NCBI RefSeq assembly: GCF_019740315.1
Contig: NZ_JAHXZR010000002.1
Coordinates: 374,001-438,000, forward strand
Source of the DNA: Oceanobacter mangrovi
GTDB lineage: Bacteria > Pseudomonadota > Gammaproteobacteria > Pseudomonadales > Oceanobacteraceae
Length of the DNA: 64,000 bases
Direction of reading: 5' to 3'
Shown in pieces: positions 1 to 10,284 of the stretch (its first letter is position 1; every line of letters starts with the position of its first letter). The translations under genes were made by a program, and so were the position numbers. Under the pieces are notes generated by a model. It did not search any database and was not told where the DNA came from. It worked only from the letters and a program-made list of their open reading frames with translations.

Positions 1-3000
1 CGTCAAATCTGCATGAATTGCGGCGATCTGTTGGGGATTCAGATGTTCTGCCGAGCCACTGTCTGCAGGCTGAGAGTCAGTTGCTGACGCTGCAGTTTCA
101 ACGGTTTCGGTGGCTTCGGAGGGCAGGTAATGCTGCATCACACTGACCAGATCACGGCGTAATACCGGTTTGCGCAAATGGCTTTTGAACATCGACATCT
201 GGCCGCCATCATCGTCTCCACGCAGCACCGAAGCGGTCAGGGCAACGACGGGCAGTTCGGGTTTCAACTGGTTGATGCGCCGGGTCGCTTGATAGCCATC
301 CATCACCGGCATTCGAATGTCCATCAAAACCAGATCAAAGTGCTGCTGTTCAACCAGCTCAACGGCCTGTTGGCCATTAGCGGCTTCAATCACAGTCACG
401 CGCGAGCCCTGCAGGGTCTGTTTGATTAACTCACGGTTGTTGGTGATATCATCAACAACCAGCAGTCTGGCAGGCAGAAACTGCTGAATGCCAAGGCGGA
501 CTGCTTTTTGATCGGCTACGGCGTTGGGGTGCAGCTTGGCAGGGTCAATCGACGCGATATCGACCCAGGGCAGGTGAACGATAAATTCAGACCCTTGGCC
601 GAGTTCACTTTCAACCCGAATGGTGCCTCCCATCATTTCCACCAACCGTTTGGAAATTGCCAGACCGAGGCCGGTGCCGCCACTATCGGCGGTGCCGCCG
701 CTGACCTGATCAAATTCGCCAAAGATGCTTTGCTGATGTTCTTCAGCGATTCCGATCCCGGTATCCCGGATGGAGATTTCCAGATCAACCTTGCTTAGGT
801 GATCATCAATGTGCAGCGTATTAGTGGTCAGCGTAACGCTGCCCTTGTTGGTGAATTTGACGGCGTTACCGACCAGGTTGATCAGTACCTGACGCAGGCG
901 GACGTCATCCGTCAGCACTGAATGGGGTAACAGCTTGTCTGTCTTGACGACCAGATTGATATTTTTGGCGGTGGCGGCCAGGGAGAAAAATTCGGCAACC
1001 TCATCAACCAGCTGATTGATACTGGTGGGGCCTGTGCGGATTTCCATCTTGCCGGATTCAATTTTGGACAGGTCAAGAATGTCGTTGATCAGTTGCAACA
1101 GCGAGGTACCCGCCTTGTGAACCGTATCCACATAGGCTCGCAGACGGGGTTTGTCGAGCTGTTCGCTGAGTAGTTCGGTGAAGCCAATAATGGCGTTCAT
1201 GGGCGTGCGAATTTCATGACTCATATTGGCGAGGAAGGCCGATTTTGCCTTGTTGGCAACTTCTGCGGCCTCCTTGGCCCGCCCCAGTTCGCTGGTCAGA
1301 CGTTTGTGTTCGGTGATGTTGCGCAACACTGCAAAAATCGCTGGCTGACCTTCAAACTGGATACGGGTCAGGGCGATATCCACCCACAGCTGAATTCCAC
1401 CGGTTTTGACCGCCAGCATTTCGAAATGGTGGGTGCCACTGTTGAGGCACTGGCTGAAGGCGCGGGTAATCAGTTCTTCGGTATCCATACCGCCAGGCTG
1501 TAAGGGCGGAGCGAGATCAGCCAGTCGGGTATGGCGCAGATCATGTTGGCGGGAGTGGCCAAACAACAGGTTGGCAGTCTGATTATAGGTGGTGCATTCG
1601 CCGAACTGGAAAATCATGTTGCCGTCGGCGGCTTCGTTGAAGAGCGCCTTGAAATTATCGCGCTCGGCCTGCAGTTCGCGTTCTGCCTGCTTGCGTTGAC
1701 TGACTTCAGCCGCCAGTTTGCGGTTCCAGTAAATGCTGATAACCACATAAAACAGGAAGGCAACGGCCAATTGGGCCAGCAGGGTGTAGTCAATTTTCTG
1801 GGCAAATTCGACTTCTGACCATTGCTGCAGAATTTTCACCCGCTCGGATTCCGGCAGCGAGATTTTTGCGCCTTCAATGGCGGACGCCAGTTGTGCTGAC
1901 TGGCGACTGACAAAGACGGTTGGCTGGACGATGAATCCGGTCTTGCCGACCACCTTGATCGGGCGTTGACTCTCACTGCGCAACAACAGGTTGGCACGTA
2001 CCAGCGCCATCACAATGGCATCAACCTCGCCGCTTTCGAGCTTATCCAGTTCGTTGGTGTCGAGCTGGAAACTGATCAGTGTGGCATTGGGTAATTGTTG
2101 CTGCAGTTCATTGCGGAAGCTGGCATTGGCGTTGATTCCGATACGCTGGCCATCCAGATCGTTCAGATGATCAACAAAATCTGCATCCGAGCGTTTCAGA
2201 ATCACTACCGGTGACGACAGCAGGCTGCTGACCGGCGTGTAGTGTTCAAGCACCTGTTGATCATTACTGTCAGCAATTAACATTACCGGCCGGAAGTCCT
2301 TGCTGGCGTAAAAATGTACTCCCAGCTTGTTTTCTACCAGCTTCAGATATTCACCTGCCAGACCGCCGGGTTTGCCATCCTCATCGCTATAGCTCGGCAG
2401 TCCAAAGCGGCTGTTAACACCAATATTGCGGTTGGCTTCCAGCCATTCGATTTCACTCAGTGACAACAGTACATCCTTGCGCAGGTTGGGCTGTTCGGGC
2501 AGCCATTCGCTGACCATATTGCTGATCTGGGTCTGGCTGTAATCATCAAGCGCCTTGTTAAGCAGATCCCGAATAATTGGCTCATTCATAGGCACGGCCA
2601 TGCGCAAGTCCAGCGCTGAAAAATTCAGCAGAGGTTTGATATTCAGTACCCCTTGCTGGCCGAGTTTGTAATGCAGCACCGAATACAACCCGGCCACTAA
2701 ATCTGCCTGTTGCTGCAATACCAGCTGGATGGCCTGATCGATATCTGCGACTTCAATCAGTTGCAATGTCGGATAGCTGCTCTTAAGTGAAGCTATTTCG
2801 GGAGCACCTGCGGGAATTGCCAGCCGTAGCCGGGCCAGGTGGTCTTCATCAATGCCTACCAGGTCGCTGTGGCCAAAGATATACAGGCTCTGGCGAAGAT
2901 AGGCATTGCTGAAGAGAAGTTCGGAGGAGAGGGCGCTGTTGCTGGCCACTCCAGGCAGAATGTCTATCTCACCCTGTTGCGCTTTGCTGACCAGCTCTTG

Positions 3001-3255
3001 CCAGTTGCCGGATACATAGTTCGCCTTGATCCCCAGCGTTTGCAGGATTTCAGCGGCCAACTGCTGTGACACGCCGTCGGGACGACCGTAATTATTGATA
3101 AAGTCGAATGGTGGGCTGTTGCGCAATACCCCAATGGTCAGGCTGGGATGCTGGCTGATCCAGTATTGTTCCTCGGCATTCAGCTCGATGGCATTCGCCA
3201 GTGGCGAACACAGCCAGACTGTCAGTACGAGAATCCAGTGGCGTAACCAGATCAA
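1..3255 (-). CDS. Hybrid sensor histidine kinase with two periplasmic SBP-like sensor domains (C-terminus beyond left edge)
   Basis: Reading the minus strand gives one open frame of 1085 codons that runs off the left edge. Order: a hydrophobic N-terminus (LILVLTVWL-type signal segment), two bacterial SBP family 3-like domains (about residues 30-270 and 270-510), a transmembrane helix near 525-545, a PAS-like domain (about 565-690), HisKA with phospho-acceptor His680 in [11 protein letters not shown], a HATPase domain (N box [11 protein letters not shown], then [11 protein letters not shown] and [11 protein letters not shown]), and a receiver domain with Asp979 in [11 protein letters not shown]. 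The start is TTG at 3253-3255: an in-frame TAG lies four codons upstream and AGGG sits about 7 bases before it. That TAG is the stop of the response regulator gene, so the two genes form an operon. The architecture resembles BvgS/EvgS-type sensors. An Hpt domain may follow outside the window. The ligand is unknown. Confidence 0.9.
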   Translation of the reverse strand, partial: MIWLRHWILVLTVWLCSPLANAIELNAEEQYWISQHPSLTIGVLRNSPPFDFINNYGRPDGVSQQLAAEILQTLGIKANYVSGNWQELVSKAQQGEIDILPGVASNSALSSELLFSNAYLRQSLYIFGHSDLVGIDEDHLARLRLAIPAGAPEIASLKSSYPTLQLIEVADIDQAIQLVLQQQADLVAGLYSVLHYKLGQQGVLNIKPLLNFSALDLRMAVPMNEPIIRDLLNKALDDYSQTQISNMVSEWLPEQPNLRKDVLLSLSEIEWLEANRNIGVNSRFGLPSYSDEDGKPGGLAGEYLKLVENKLGVHFYASKDFRPVMLIADSNDQQVLEHYTPVSSLLSSPVVILKRSDADFVDHLNDLDGQRIGINANASFRNELQQQLPNATLISFQLDTNELDKLESGEVDAIVMALVRANLLLRSESQRPIKVVGKTGFIVQPTVFVSRQSAQLASAIEGAKISLPESERVKILQQWSEVEFAQKIDYTLLAQLAVAFLFYVVISIYWNRKLAAEVSQRKQAERELQAERDNFKALFNEAADGNMIFQFGECTTYNQTANLLFGHSRQHDLRHTRLADLAPPLQPGGMDTEELITRAFSQCLNSGTHHFEMLAVKTGGIQLWVDIALTRIQFEGQPAIFAVLRNITEHKRLTSELGRAKEAAEVANKAKSAFLANMSHEIRTPMNAIIGFTELLSEQLDKPRLRAYVDTVHKAGTSLLQLINDILDLSKIESGKMEIRTGPTSINQLVDEVAEFFSLAATAKNINLVVKTDKLLPHSVLTDDVRLRQVLINLVGNAVKFTNKGSVTLTTNTLHIDDHLSKVDLEISIRDTGIGIAEEHQQSIFGEFDQVSGGTADSGGTGLGLAISKRLVEMMGGTIRVESELGQGSEFIVHLPWVDIASIDPAKLHPNAVADQKAVRLGIQQFLPARLLVVDDITNNRELIKQTLQGSRVTVIEAANGQQAVELVEQQHFDLVLMDIRMPVMDGYQATRRINQLKPELPVVALTASVLRGDDDGGQMSMFKSHLRKPVLRRDLVSVMQHYLPSEATETVETAASATDSQPADSGSAEHLNPQQIAAIHADLT

Positions 3256-3264
3256 GATGCGACC

Positions 3265-4335
3265 CTAGTCGTTGGCTATCTGGGTGAATTGGTCGAAATG
3301 CTGTTGGAACAGGTCTACCAGAGTCGGGTCGAAATGGCTGCCCGAATGCTCAAGGATGTAGTCTCTGGCGTCTTCCATGGACCAGGCAGGTTTGTAGATG
3401 CGTTTGTGGGTCAGTGCATCAAACACATCGGCGATGGCAACGATACGGCCATAGATGTGAATTTCTTCCCCTTTCAGGGCTCGCGGATAACCAGCGCCAT
3501 CCCAGCGTTCATGATGCTGCCAGGCAATGATATCGGCCGCTTTCAACAGCTTGCGTTTGGACTTTTGCAGGAACTGGTGTGCCTTGGTGGTATGGGTTTT
3601 CATCACCTCAAACTCACTGTGGCTCAGCTTGCCAGGCTTGTTGAGGACTTCCTTGGGAATAAATACCTTGCCGATGTCATGCATGGGCGAGGCGTGATAA
3701 ATGATTTCGGCGTCTTCTTCGGTCAGGGCCGGGGTCAGCTCGGCCAGCAGGCGGGAGTAGTCGGCTACCCGCTTGATATGGTTGCCGGTTTCATCGGAAG
3801 TAAATTCCATCAGCTCCGTCAGGATGTGGATCATTTCCAGCTGGTTCTGCTCCAGCTCGGTCAGCAGCCGCCGTTCGGTCAGTTGGACCTTTTCCTGCAG
3901 GCTGAGGTTGTGGCGGCGCAAGACCTGGCGGGCGGCATGTAATTCCAGATGAGTTCTTACCCGGGCCAATAATTCGGCAGCATGGAACGGCTTGATAATG
4001 TAATCGACGGCGCCAGCTTCAAAACCTCGACTGATGGCGTCGATGTCGGCTCTGGCGGTCAGGAATATCACCGGTACTTCGCGGTAGCGTGGGTAGGTTC
4101 GCAACTGACCACAGACTTCAAAACCATCGATGCCGGGCATCATGATATCCAGCAGGATGAGGTCAAAATCCTGGCTGCGAATCAGCTCAAGGGCCTTTTC
4201 GCCTGAGGTGGCGTAGGAAAGCTCGTAGCTATCTTCGCGCAGGATATTCATGGCTACCTGAATATTTTCTGCGACGTCATCAACCACCAGAATGCGGTAA
4301 TTTTTTTCCATGCTCACTTCCATGACCACTGGCAT
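3265..4335 (-). CDS. Response regulator with REC and HD-GYP domains (probable cyclic-di-GMP phosphodiesterase)
   Basis: 356 residues. The N-terminal receiver domain has the acidic pair in VVDD, phospho-acceptor Asp63 (LLDIMMPG) and Lys115 (IKPF). A short coiled stretch (about 140-175) links it to an HD-GYP domain with MHDIGK (His219-Asp220), HHERWDGAGYP (GYP at 282-284) and IADVFDALTHKR, the pattern of active HD-GYP phosphodiesterases, which hydrolyse c-di-GMP. The start could instead be Met5 or Met9; Met9 (MEKNYRILVVDD) fits typical receiver N-termini. The gene lies directly upstream of the hybrid sensor kinase on the same strand, with 9 bases between them, so the kinase is the likely partner. 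Confidence 0.93.
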   Translation of the reverse strand: MPVVMEVSMEKNYRILVVDDVAENIQVAMNILREDSYELSYATSGEKALELIRSQDFDLILLDIMMPGIDGFEVCGQLRTYPRYREVPVIFLTARADIDAISRGFEAGAVDYIIKPFHAAELLARVRTHLELHAARQVLRRHNLSLQEKVQLTERRLLTELEQNQLEMIHILTELMEFTSDETGNHIKRVADYSRLLAELTPALTEEDAEIIYHASPMHDIGKVFIPKEVLNKPGKLSHSEFEVMKTHTTKAHQFLQKSKRKLLKAADIIAWQHHERWDGAGYPRALKGEEIHIYGRIVAIADVFDALTHKRIYKPAWSMEDARDYILEHSGSHFDPTLVDLFQQHFDQFTQIAND

Positions 4336-4468
4336 CTATATCGGAAAGTACCTCAAGCCAGAGGCTGTGTATATGCTCGGCTATCTTATGACTCTAGCCT
4401 ATAAACAGGGCGCGGCCATAGGACCAGTTTGATAAAAATGACGGGGGAGGGCTGTGGGGCAGGCAGAA

Positions 4469-4497
4469 ACAAAAAGCGCGGCCAGGTGGCCGCGCTT
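4469..4497 (-). terminator. Rho-independent terminator of rne
   Basis: A perfect 10-bp inverted repeat (4474-4483 with 4488-4497, loop AGGT). On the minus strand it is followed by a run of T (4475-4471). It lies 11 bases beyond the rne stop codon and points in the rne direction, separating rne from the HD-GYP regulator. Confidence 0.85.
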
Positions 4498-4507
4498 GAG
4501 GTCAGAA

Positions 4508-7500
4508 TTACGAAGCAGGTTTGTCCGTAACGTCTGGTTTGGCAGGTTTCTCAGCATCGCTTGCTTCAGTGTCTGCGCTGCTTTCAGCGGCGTCAGAAAC
4601 CGATTCTGCTACCGGAACTTCTTCCGTGGTGTTGCTGGCTGGTGCTGTTTCCACTGGCGCTTCAGCAGTGGCTTCTTCTGCTGGTGCCGGGGCTTCTACT
4701 ACAGCGGCCGGTGCTGATTCAGGAGCGGTTTCTGCCACTGGCTCAGCGCTGGTTTCAACCTCTGCTGTTGGTGCTGCTTCCGCTGCAACAGTTTTAGTTT
4801 CCACTGCCTCAACTGCCGGAGCTTCAGCAACCGGAGCTTCGTTATCGGCTGGTGGCTCGATAGCGAGTTCCTGTTGGGCGGCACCACGGTTGCGTGGGTC
4901 GTTGGCCGCACGGCCACGATTGCGGCTACGACGACGGCTGCGGTTACGACTGTCATCAGCAGATTCATCAGCTTCTTCTGCCTGCGGGGCTGCTTCAACA
5001 ACCGCTTCTGTAACGGCTGGCAGGGCTGCTTCTTCGGCAGGCGCTGTTGCAGTTTCTGCTACGGCTTCAGGCGCTGGTGTTACCACAGGCTTGTCTTCGA
5101 CTGCCGGAGTTTCGCTGCCTTGCTCGTTTACAGTGGCTGCGGGCTCTGCGGCTGGCTGCTCAGAGCTGACTTCGACTTCTACAGCTTCCTCAGCAACGAC
5201 GTCGGTTGCAGGCTGTTCTGACGCTTCTTCGGTTGCTGTGTTGTCGGCAACGTCTTTGTCCGCGCTGCGACGGCTACGACGGCTGCGACGACGACGGCGA
5301 CCACCAGTACTTTCTTCGTCAGACTGCTCGGCAGCGGTTTCCGGCTGGCCTTCGGTATCATCAGCAGGGCTGGTTTCGGCTGCTTCAGCAACAACTTCCG
5401 CTGCTTCCGGGGTTTCGGCAAGCGCAGTTTCAGTCACAGCTTCTGCGGCGGCGACAGGCGCTTCCACGGTGTCGGCTGTATCAGCGACGGCTTCTACTGC
5501 ATCTGCTGCTTTTGGTTCTGCATCAGCGGCGTCAGTGTCAGTCGTTGCTGCGGCTTCAGTTGCTTCAGCCGTTGTTACAGCCTGGTCTTCACGGCTGGTG
5601 CGGCTACGGCTGCGGCGACGGCGACGGCGGTTTGGACGCTCTTCGCCATTGGCCTGGCTATCGTCGGTGTTGTCGGTAGCATTGTCTGCGGAAGCCGATG
5701 CAGCTTCAGCAACGCCTGGCAATACAACCTTTTCGTCTTCCTCGGAACCAGGTTTCGGTGCTTCGCGACGGAATTCCTGGCTGCCCTGGCTACGATCACG
5801 ACGAGGACGACGGCGAGAGCTGTTGTCCTGGGTCTGATTGTTGTCTGCGGCTTCCGGCTTGTCGGCGCGGGAATCAGCTACAACTTCTACCTGATCCTTG
5901 CTGTCGGACTTGCGGGAATCACCGTCATTGCTGCGAGTGTCGGTACTGCGAGCTTCGTTGCGGCTTTCGCTGCTGCGTGAATCACCGCGGGAATCCGCTC
6001 GTGAGTCGTTGTTACGATTGCGGCTGCGATTGCGGCTACGGCTGCGTGAACGGCCCTGATCTTCGGACGGCTCGTCCTTGCTTTCAGTGGTTTCGTTACG
6101 GCGGCTGCGGCTGCTCTGCTCGGTAGTGTTACTGGAGCTGCTATTGCGGCTGCTACGGCTGTTGCGGGAGCGGCTGTTGTCTGAACTGCTGCGCTCGGAA
6201 TCGCTGCGTTCGCTGCCACTGCTGCGCTTGCTGTCAGCCTTGGTCTCGGCCGCTGGCTTGGCGGATTCCTTGCTGTCGCCACCAAACAGGCTGGACAGGA
6301 AAGACGCCACTTTCTCAATGACACTCGGAGAAGATTGGGCTATGGCTGGCGCTGCAACGGGTGCTGCAGGGCGGGCAGGCGCTTCTTCTTCAGCGGTTTC
6401 AACGGGCTTGGCATGTACCACGCCTTTAACAACAGCTTCCTGATGTTTGGCGGCTTCACGAGTGACGATGTCAACGCCGTATTCTGGCTCAACTTCGTCA
6501 AAGCGGTGCTCGTAGGAAATTTCACCGATCAGGCTGTCATCCGGACGCAGACGCAGCACTTCGAAATGTGGGGTTTCCATTTGCGGGTTTGGCAATACCA
6601 TCACGCGGCAGCCGTGACGACGCTCAATCTGTTCGATCAGGCCGCGTTTTTCGTTGAGCAGGAAGCTGGCAACCGGAACCGGCACGATGGCGCGCACCTG
6701 GCCGGTGTTCTCCTTGGCGGCTTCTTCTTCAATCAGACGCAGGATCGACAGGCCGGTAGACTGCGTGTCACGAATAACACCGGTACCGCTACAGCGTGGG
6801 CAAACGTGACCACTGGTTTCTTCCAGTGACGGACGCAGACGCTGACGCGACATTTCCATCAAACCAAAGCGGGAAATACGGCCAACCTGAACGCGGGCGC
6901 GGTCCATTTCCAGAGCTTTCTTGAGGCGGTTTTCAACGTCACGCTGGTGCTTGTTGGACAGCATGTCGATGAAGTCGATAACCACCAGACCACCCATGTC
7001 GCGCAGACGCAATTGACGGGCAATTTCGTCGGCTGCTTCCAGGTTGGTGTTGAAGGCGGTGTCTTCGATATCGGAGCCTTTGGTAGCGCGTGAGGAGTTG
7101 ATGTCGATAGATACCAGGGCTTCAGTTGGGTCGATCACAATCGAACCACCGGAAGGCAGCTTCACTTCACGCTGGAAGGCGCTTTCGATCTGGCTTTCAA
7201 TCTGGAAACGGTTAAACAGCGGTACGCTGTCCGTGTACATCTTGAACTTGTTCTGATAATGCGGCATTACCTGCTGCACAAAGCCCAGTGCTTCGTTGTA
7301 GGCACGGTCAGTGTCGATCAGCACTTCACCAACGTCCTGACGCAGGTAGTCGCGAATCGCCCGAATGATCACGTTGCTTTCCTGCAGCAGCAGGGCAGGC
7401 GCCTGTACTTCGTCAAAAGCACGCTGAATGGCGTCCCACAGCTGCACCAGGTAGTCCAGATCCCACTGCAGTTCCTGGCCGGAACGGCCAATGCCTGCGG

Positions 7501-8005
7501 TGCGAACGATAATACCCATCTTGTCAGGTACGGTGACGTCTTTCATGGCTTCGCGCAGTTCGGTGCGATCATCGCCTTCAATGCGACGGGAAATACCGCC
7601 AGCGCGCGGGTTGTTTGGCATCAGTACCAGATAACGACCGGCCAGACTGATCTGGGTGGTCAGTGCGGCACCCTTGTTGCCACGCTCCTCCTTGTCGACC
7701 TGAACAATGATCTGCTGGCCTTCTCTGATCACATCCTTGATGTTGATGCGACCCGGACCAGGATCTTTGACAAAGTATTCTTTGGAGATTTCTTTCAGCG
7801 GCAGGAAGCCATGACGTTCGGCACCGAAGTCAACAAAGGCGGCTTCGAGGCTGGGCTCGATACGGGTGATCTTGCCCTTGTAGATGTTGGATTTCTTCTG
7901 TTCCCGGGCACCGGATTCGATGTCCAGATCGTAGAGTTTTTGGCCGTCTACCAAGGCTACGCGCAACTCTTCCGACTGAGTTGCATTAATCAGCATTCTT
8001 TTCAT
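4508..8005 (-). CDS. rne: Ribonuclease E
   Basis: 1165 residues. The N-terminal half is very close to E. coli RNase [11 protein letters not shown] start, S1 RNA-binding domain (about 35-125), 5' sensor/RNase H-like region, catalytic DNase I-like part with the two Mg-binding aspartates in VSIDINSSR (about 303) and VVIDFIDML (about 346), and the Zn-link CPRC (about 404). The C-terminal half (from about 530) is low complexity: an Arg/Ser-rich stretch, several RRRRR blocks likely to bind RNA, and long Ala/Glu/Val-rich acidic stretches. This fits the unstructured scaffold of the degradosome, although I cannot match individual E. coli microdomains. The enzyme makes endonucleolytic cuts in mRNA, rRNA and tRNA precursors at the inner membrane. 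It is divergent from rluC, as in E. coli and Pseudomonas. Confidence 0.98.
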   Translation of the reverse strand: MKRMLINATQSEELRVALVDGQKLYDLDIESGAREQKKSNIYKGKITRIEPSLEAAFVDFGAERHGFLPLKEISKEYFVKDPGPGRINIKDVIREGQQIIVQVDKEERGNKGAALTTQISLAGRYLVLMPNNPRAGGISRRIEGDDRTELREAMKDVTVPDKMGIIVRTAGIGRSGQELQWDLDYLVQLWDAIQRAFDEVQAPALLLQESNVIIRAIRDYLRQDVGEVLIDTDRAYNEALGFVQQVMPHYQNKFKMYTDSVPLFNRFQIESQIESAFQREVKLPSGGSIVIDPTEALVSIDINSSRATKGSDIEDTAFNTNLEAADEIARQLRLRDMGGLVVIDFIDMLSNKHQRDVENRLKKALEMDRARVQVGRISRFGLMEMSRQRLRPSLEETSGHVCPRCSGTGVIRDTQSTGLSILRLIEEEAAKENTGQVRAIVPVPVASFLLNEKRGLIEQIERRHGCRVMVLPNPQMETPHFEVLRLRPDDSLIGEISYEHRFDEVEPEYGVDIVTREAAKHQEAVVKGVVHAKPVETAEEEAPARPAAPVAAPAIAQSSPSVIEKVASFLSSLFGGDSKESAKPAAETKADSKRSSGSERSDSERSSSDNSRSRNSRSSRNSSSSNTTEQSSRSRRNETTESKDEPSEDQGRSRSRSRNRSRNRNNDSRADSRGDSRSSESRNEARSTDTRSNDGDSRKSDSKDQVEVVADSRADKPEAADNNQTQDNSSRRRPRRDRSQGSQEFRREAPKPGSEEDEKVVLPGVAEAASASADNATDNTDDSQANGEERPNRRRRRRSRSRTSREDQAVTTAEATEAAATTDTDAADAEPKAADAVEAVADTADTVEAPVAAAEAVTETALAETPEAAEVVAEAAETSPADDTEGQPETAAEQSDEESTGGRRRRRSRRSRRSADKDVADNTATEEASEQPATDVVAEEAVEVEVSSEQPAAEPAATVNEQGSETPAVEDKPVVTPAPEAVAETATAPAEEAALPAVTEAVVEAAPQAEEADESADDSRNRSRRRSRNRGRAANDPRNRGAAQQELAIEPPADNEAPVAEAPAVEAVETKTVAAEAAPTAEVETSAEPVAETAPESAPAAVVEAPAPAEEATAEAPVETAPASNTTEEVPVAESVSDAAESSADTEASDAEKPAKPDVTDKPAS

Positions 8006-8101
8006 GCAGTACTTTTTGCTCCATGGGGCAAGCGTACTGCCGGCAATTCCAGCTGAATTCAGCTGGCCAGTACCAAAATGTTTATGGGTGCCTTGCTGCT
8101 G

Positions 8102-8168
8102 CTGATGGAGGCTGTATGCAAGCTCTTTCCATCAGGCAACATGCAGTGGTGCTGAGCACCAACACTGC
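8102..8168 (-). promoter_or_regulatory. Two stem-loops in the presumed rne 5' UTR
   Basis: 8102-8109 pairs perfectly with 8128-8135 (8 bp). A second hairpin, 8143-8168, has an inner GGTGC/GCACC stem (8148-8152 with 8156-8160, 3-base loop) and an outer 5-bp stem (8143-8147 with 8164-8168) separated by a 3-base bulge. They lie 97-163 bases upstream of the rne start codon. Their position suggests a role like the E. coli rne leader hairpins through which RNase E controls its own mRNA; this role is inferred. Confidence 0.4.
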
Positions 8169-8457
8169 AAACAGTCATTTCCCGGCTGAGATGGACTAAC
8201 AACCGCCATCAGTCAGGCTAACCACACGCTCAAGGCTGTGGTTCTGAGAGAAACCTGCTTTCCATAATTTGATAATGCGAGATCGCCAGCAGATGAGCTG
8301 CCTGGTTTATCTCACTAGCGGGCCGGTTGCTTTGGCAAACAGGCAGGGGGCTGTGCTCGCCCTGACCGGCATGGCTCTTTCATCTTGAAAGGCGCTGTAC
8401 CTTGTTGTTTGCGGTGTTAAGGGAAACCGGACCCGTGCGTTTAAATTCCTCGAAGAG

Positions 8458-8486
8458 TTTATCGTCCACTCTTCTTCTTCTATACT
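8458..8486 (+). promoter_or_regulatory. Candidate sigma-70 promoter for rluC
   Basis: TTTATC, a 17-base spacer, then TATACT (5 of 6 matches to the -10 consensus). The -35 is weak (3 of 6). It lies about 170 bases upstream of the rluC ATG and points rightward. Confidence 0.4.
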
Positions 8487-8657
8487 CGCCGCCTTTGCTT
8501 TGCAGGCCTGCGATTGCCGATCATTTTGTAAATGGCAGATCAGCGGCTGAAATATAGCAACAAAGTTCGACAGCAGCAAAGATTAAGAAAACGTCACTTC
8601 TGCAGCTTTGAAGAATGGCCTCTTTCGCCTGCTTTCCCAATCCCCTTACGGAGCATT

Positions 8658-9626
8658 ATGGCCAAATTCGATATCGACACCTCCAAGGTCAACTTTCTTG
8701 AGGTTACTGAAGACAATCACGGGCAGCGTATCGACAACTATTTGTTAGGCTCGTTGGGCAAGGTGCCCAAGGCGCTGGTGTACCGGATCGTCCGCAAAGG
8801 GGAGGTGCGGGTAAACAAGAAGCGGGTCAAGGCCGACAGCCGGGTAGTTACTGGTGATATTGTGCGTGTGCCGCCATTACGCTTGCCGCAGGAGCAGGCA
8901 GTTGGCCACGCATCGGATGCCTTGCTGGATGGCTTGCGACAGGCGATTGTTTATGAAGATGATGCGCTGCTGGCAATCAACAAGCCGCATGGTCTGGCGG
9001 TACATGGTGGCAGTGGGGTTAATCTGGGGCTGATCGAGGCGTTGCGACAGATGTACCCGTCGCACAGCTTTCTGGAATTGGTTCATCGTCTTGATCGAGA
9101 CACCTCGGGTATCATTCTGGTTGCCAAGAAACGTTCTGCTCTGGTTGCCCTGCAGAAAATGCTGGTTAACAAGGTTGGCATCCAGAAGCGATATCTGGCG
9201 TTGGTGCATGGTCGCTGGCCAGCTGCAATCACCGAAGTGAAGGCGCCGCTGAAGAAATTCGAGCGGCAGTCGGGCGAGCGCATTATGTTGGTCGACGCCG
9301 AAGGCAAGGCTTCACACACACGCTATCGCCTGCTGTCGTCTGGCTCGCATTATTCTTTGCTGGAAGCCGAGCCGGTAACTGGTCGAACGCACCAGATCCG
9401 CGTTCACTGTCAGTATCAGGGTCACACGATTGCTGGCGATGACAAGTACCGTGATCGGACCCAGGTGATGATCGATCAGGAGCATGGCGTACGACGCCTG
9501 TTCCTGCATGCCCTGCAGTTGCAGTTCCGTCATCCACTGACGGGTGAGCGGATGTCTTTGTCGGCGCCGCCGGGAAATGATTTTGACCGGTTTCTTGAAA
9601 AAGAAGGATGCAGCTATGAGATATGA
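8658..9626 (+). CDS. rluC: 23S rRNA pseudouridine synthase RluC
   Basis: 322 residues from ATG 8658, chosen over an upstream in-frame start because ACGGAG lies 5 bases before it and the product then matches the family N-terminus. It has an S4 RNA-binding domain (about 20-75) and an RluA-family catalytic domain with HRLDRDTSG (catalytic Asp146) and the later VTGRTHQIRVH motif. The family isomerises specific uridines of 23S rRNA (955, 2504 and 2580 in E. coli). The assignment to RluC rather than RluD or RluA rests on its position divergent from rne. It overlaps the next gene by 11 bases. Confidence 0.94.
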   Translation: MAKFDIDTSKVNFLEVTEDNHGQRIDNYLLGSLGKVPKALVYRIVRKGEVRVNKKRVKADSRVVTGDIVRVPPLRLPQEQAVGHASDALLDGLRQAIVYEDDALLAINKPHGLAVHGGSGVNLGLIEALRQMYPSHSFLELVHRLDRDTSGIILVAKKRSALVALQKMLVNKVGIQKRYLALVHGRWPAAITEVKAPLKKFERQSGERIMLVDAEGKASHTRYRLLSSGSHYSLLEAEPVTGRTHQIRVHCQYQGHTIAGDDKYRDRTQVMIDQEHGVRRLFLHALQLQFRHPLTGERMSLSAPPGNDFDRFLEKEGCSYEI

Positions 9627-10263
9627 GCTGATTGTCTTTGACTGGGACGGCACTTTGGCTGATTCCACTGGCCGTATCGTTGACAGCATGCAGCTGGCGG
9701 GTCGACTGGTTGGGTTGCCGGCAATCAGTGATGCGGCGGTGCAAAATATTATTGGGCTTGGCTTGCCTGAGGCGATTCGTACCCTGTGGCCGGATATCAA
9801 GGCGGATCAGCTGGATGTGATGCGCGACGCTTATGCCCGCAACTTCGTTTATGACAGTCAGGTAAAAATGCAGCTGTTTGACGGCGCTGAGCAGCTGCTG
9901 GCAAGCCTGCAGTCGCAAGGCAAATTGCTGGCGGTAGCGACCGGCAAGAGTCGCCGTGGGCTGGATCGGATTCTGGATGACCTCAAGCTGGGGCATCGGT
10001 TTGTTATTACCCGCTGCGCAGACGAAACCCGCTCCAAACCAGATCCGTTGATGCTGCGGGAAATTCTGGCGGAACTGAATGTTGCGCCTGAGGAAGCCCT
10101 GATGGTGGGTGATACCACGTATGATCTCGATATGGCGGCGGCGGCTGGCGTAGATTCGGTGGGGATGAGTCACGGTGCTCATGAAGAAGATGTATTGTGG
10201 GTCAGTAAACCCAAACAGATTTTTCACTCGCTGGCCGAACTGCATGACTGGCTGGGTCGCTGA
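9616..10263 (+). CDS. HAD-family hydrolase (phosphoglycolate phosphatase-like)
   Basis: 215 residues. The HAD motifs are visible: FDWDGTL (nucleophile Asp9, Asp11), a Thr in AVATGKS (motif II), Lys in RSKPDP (motif III) and GDTTYDLDMA (motif IV). The helical cap between motifs I and II resembles the Gph subgroup, so a small phosphorylated metabolite is the likely substrate. The ATG at 9616 lies inside the end of rluC, with AAGGA about 7 bases upstream, giving translational coupling. Pseudomonas has the same rluC-HAD-peptidase order. The exact substrate cannot be read from the sequence. Confidence 0.9.
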   Translation: MRYELIVFDWDGTLADSTGRIVDSMQLAGRLVGLPAISDAAVQNIIGLGLPEAIRTLWPDIKADQLDVMRDAYARNFVYDSQVKMQLFDGAEQLLASLQSQGKLLAVATGKSRRGLDRILDDLKLGHRFVITRCADETRSKPDPLMLREILAELNVAPEEALMVGDTTYDLDMAAAAGVDSVGMSHGAHEEDVLWVSKPKQIFHSLAELHDWLGR

Positions 10264-10284
10264 GTCTGGTTGGGGTAACTTTTA

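Larger units (their letters stand above)
8006..8657. other. Divergent rne-rluC intergenic region (652 bases, rne 5' leader and promoters)
   Basis: No credible gene was found here. The region must hold the promoters for rne (leftward) and rluC (rightward). The part next to rne is rich in stem-loops (8102-8168), and a candidate rluC promoter lies at 8458-8486. I could not place the rne promoter with confidence. In E. coli rne has a long autoregulated 5' UTR at the same location. Confidence 0.7.

Noticed and set aside
4521-5837. 438-codon frame on the plus strand (Ser/Ala-rich) opposite rne
   Set aside because: It is the reverse complement of the repetitive Ala/Glu/Ser-rich tail of RNase E; the low-complexity composition removes stop codons.
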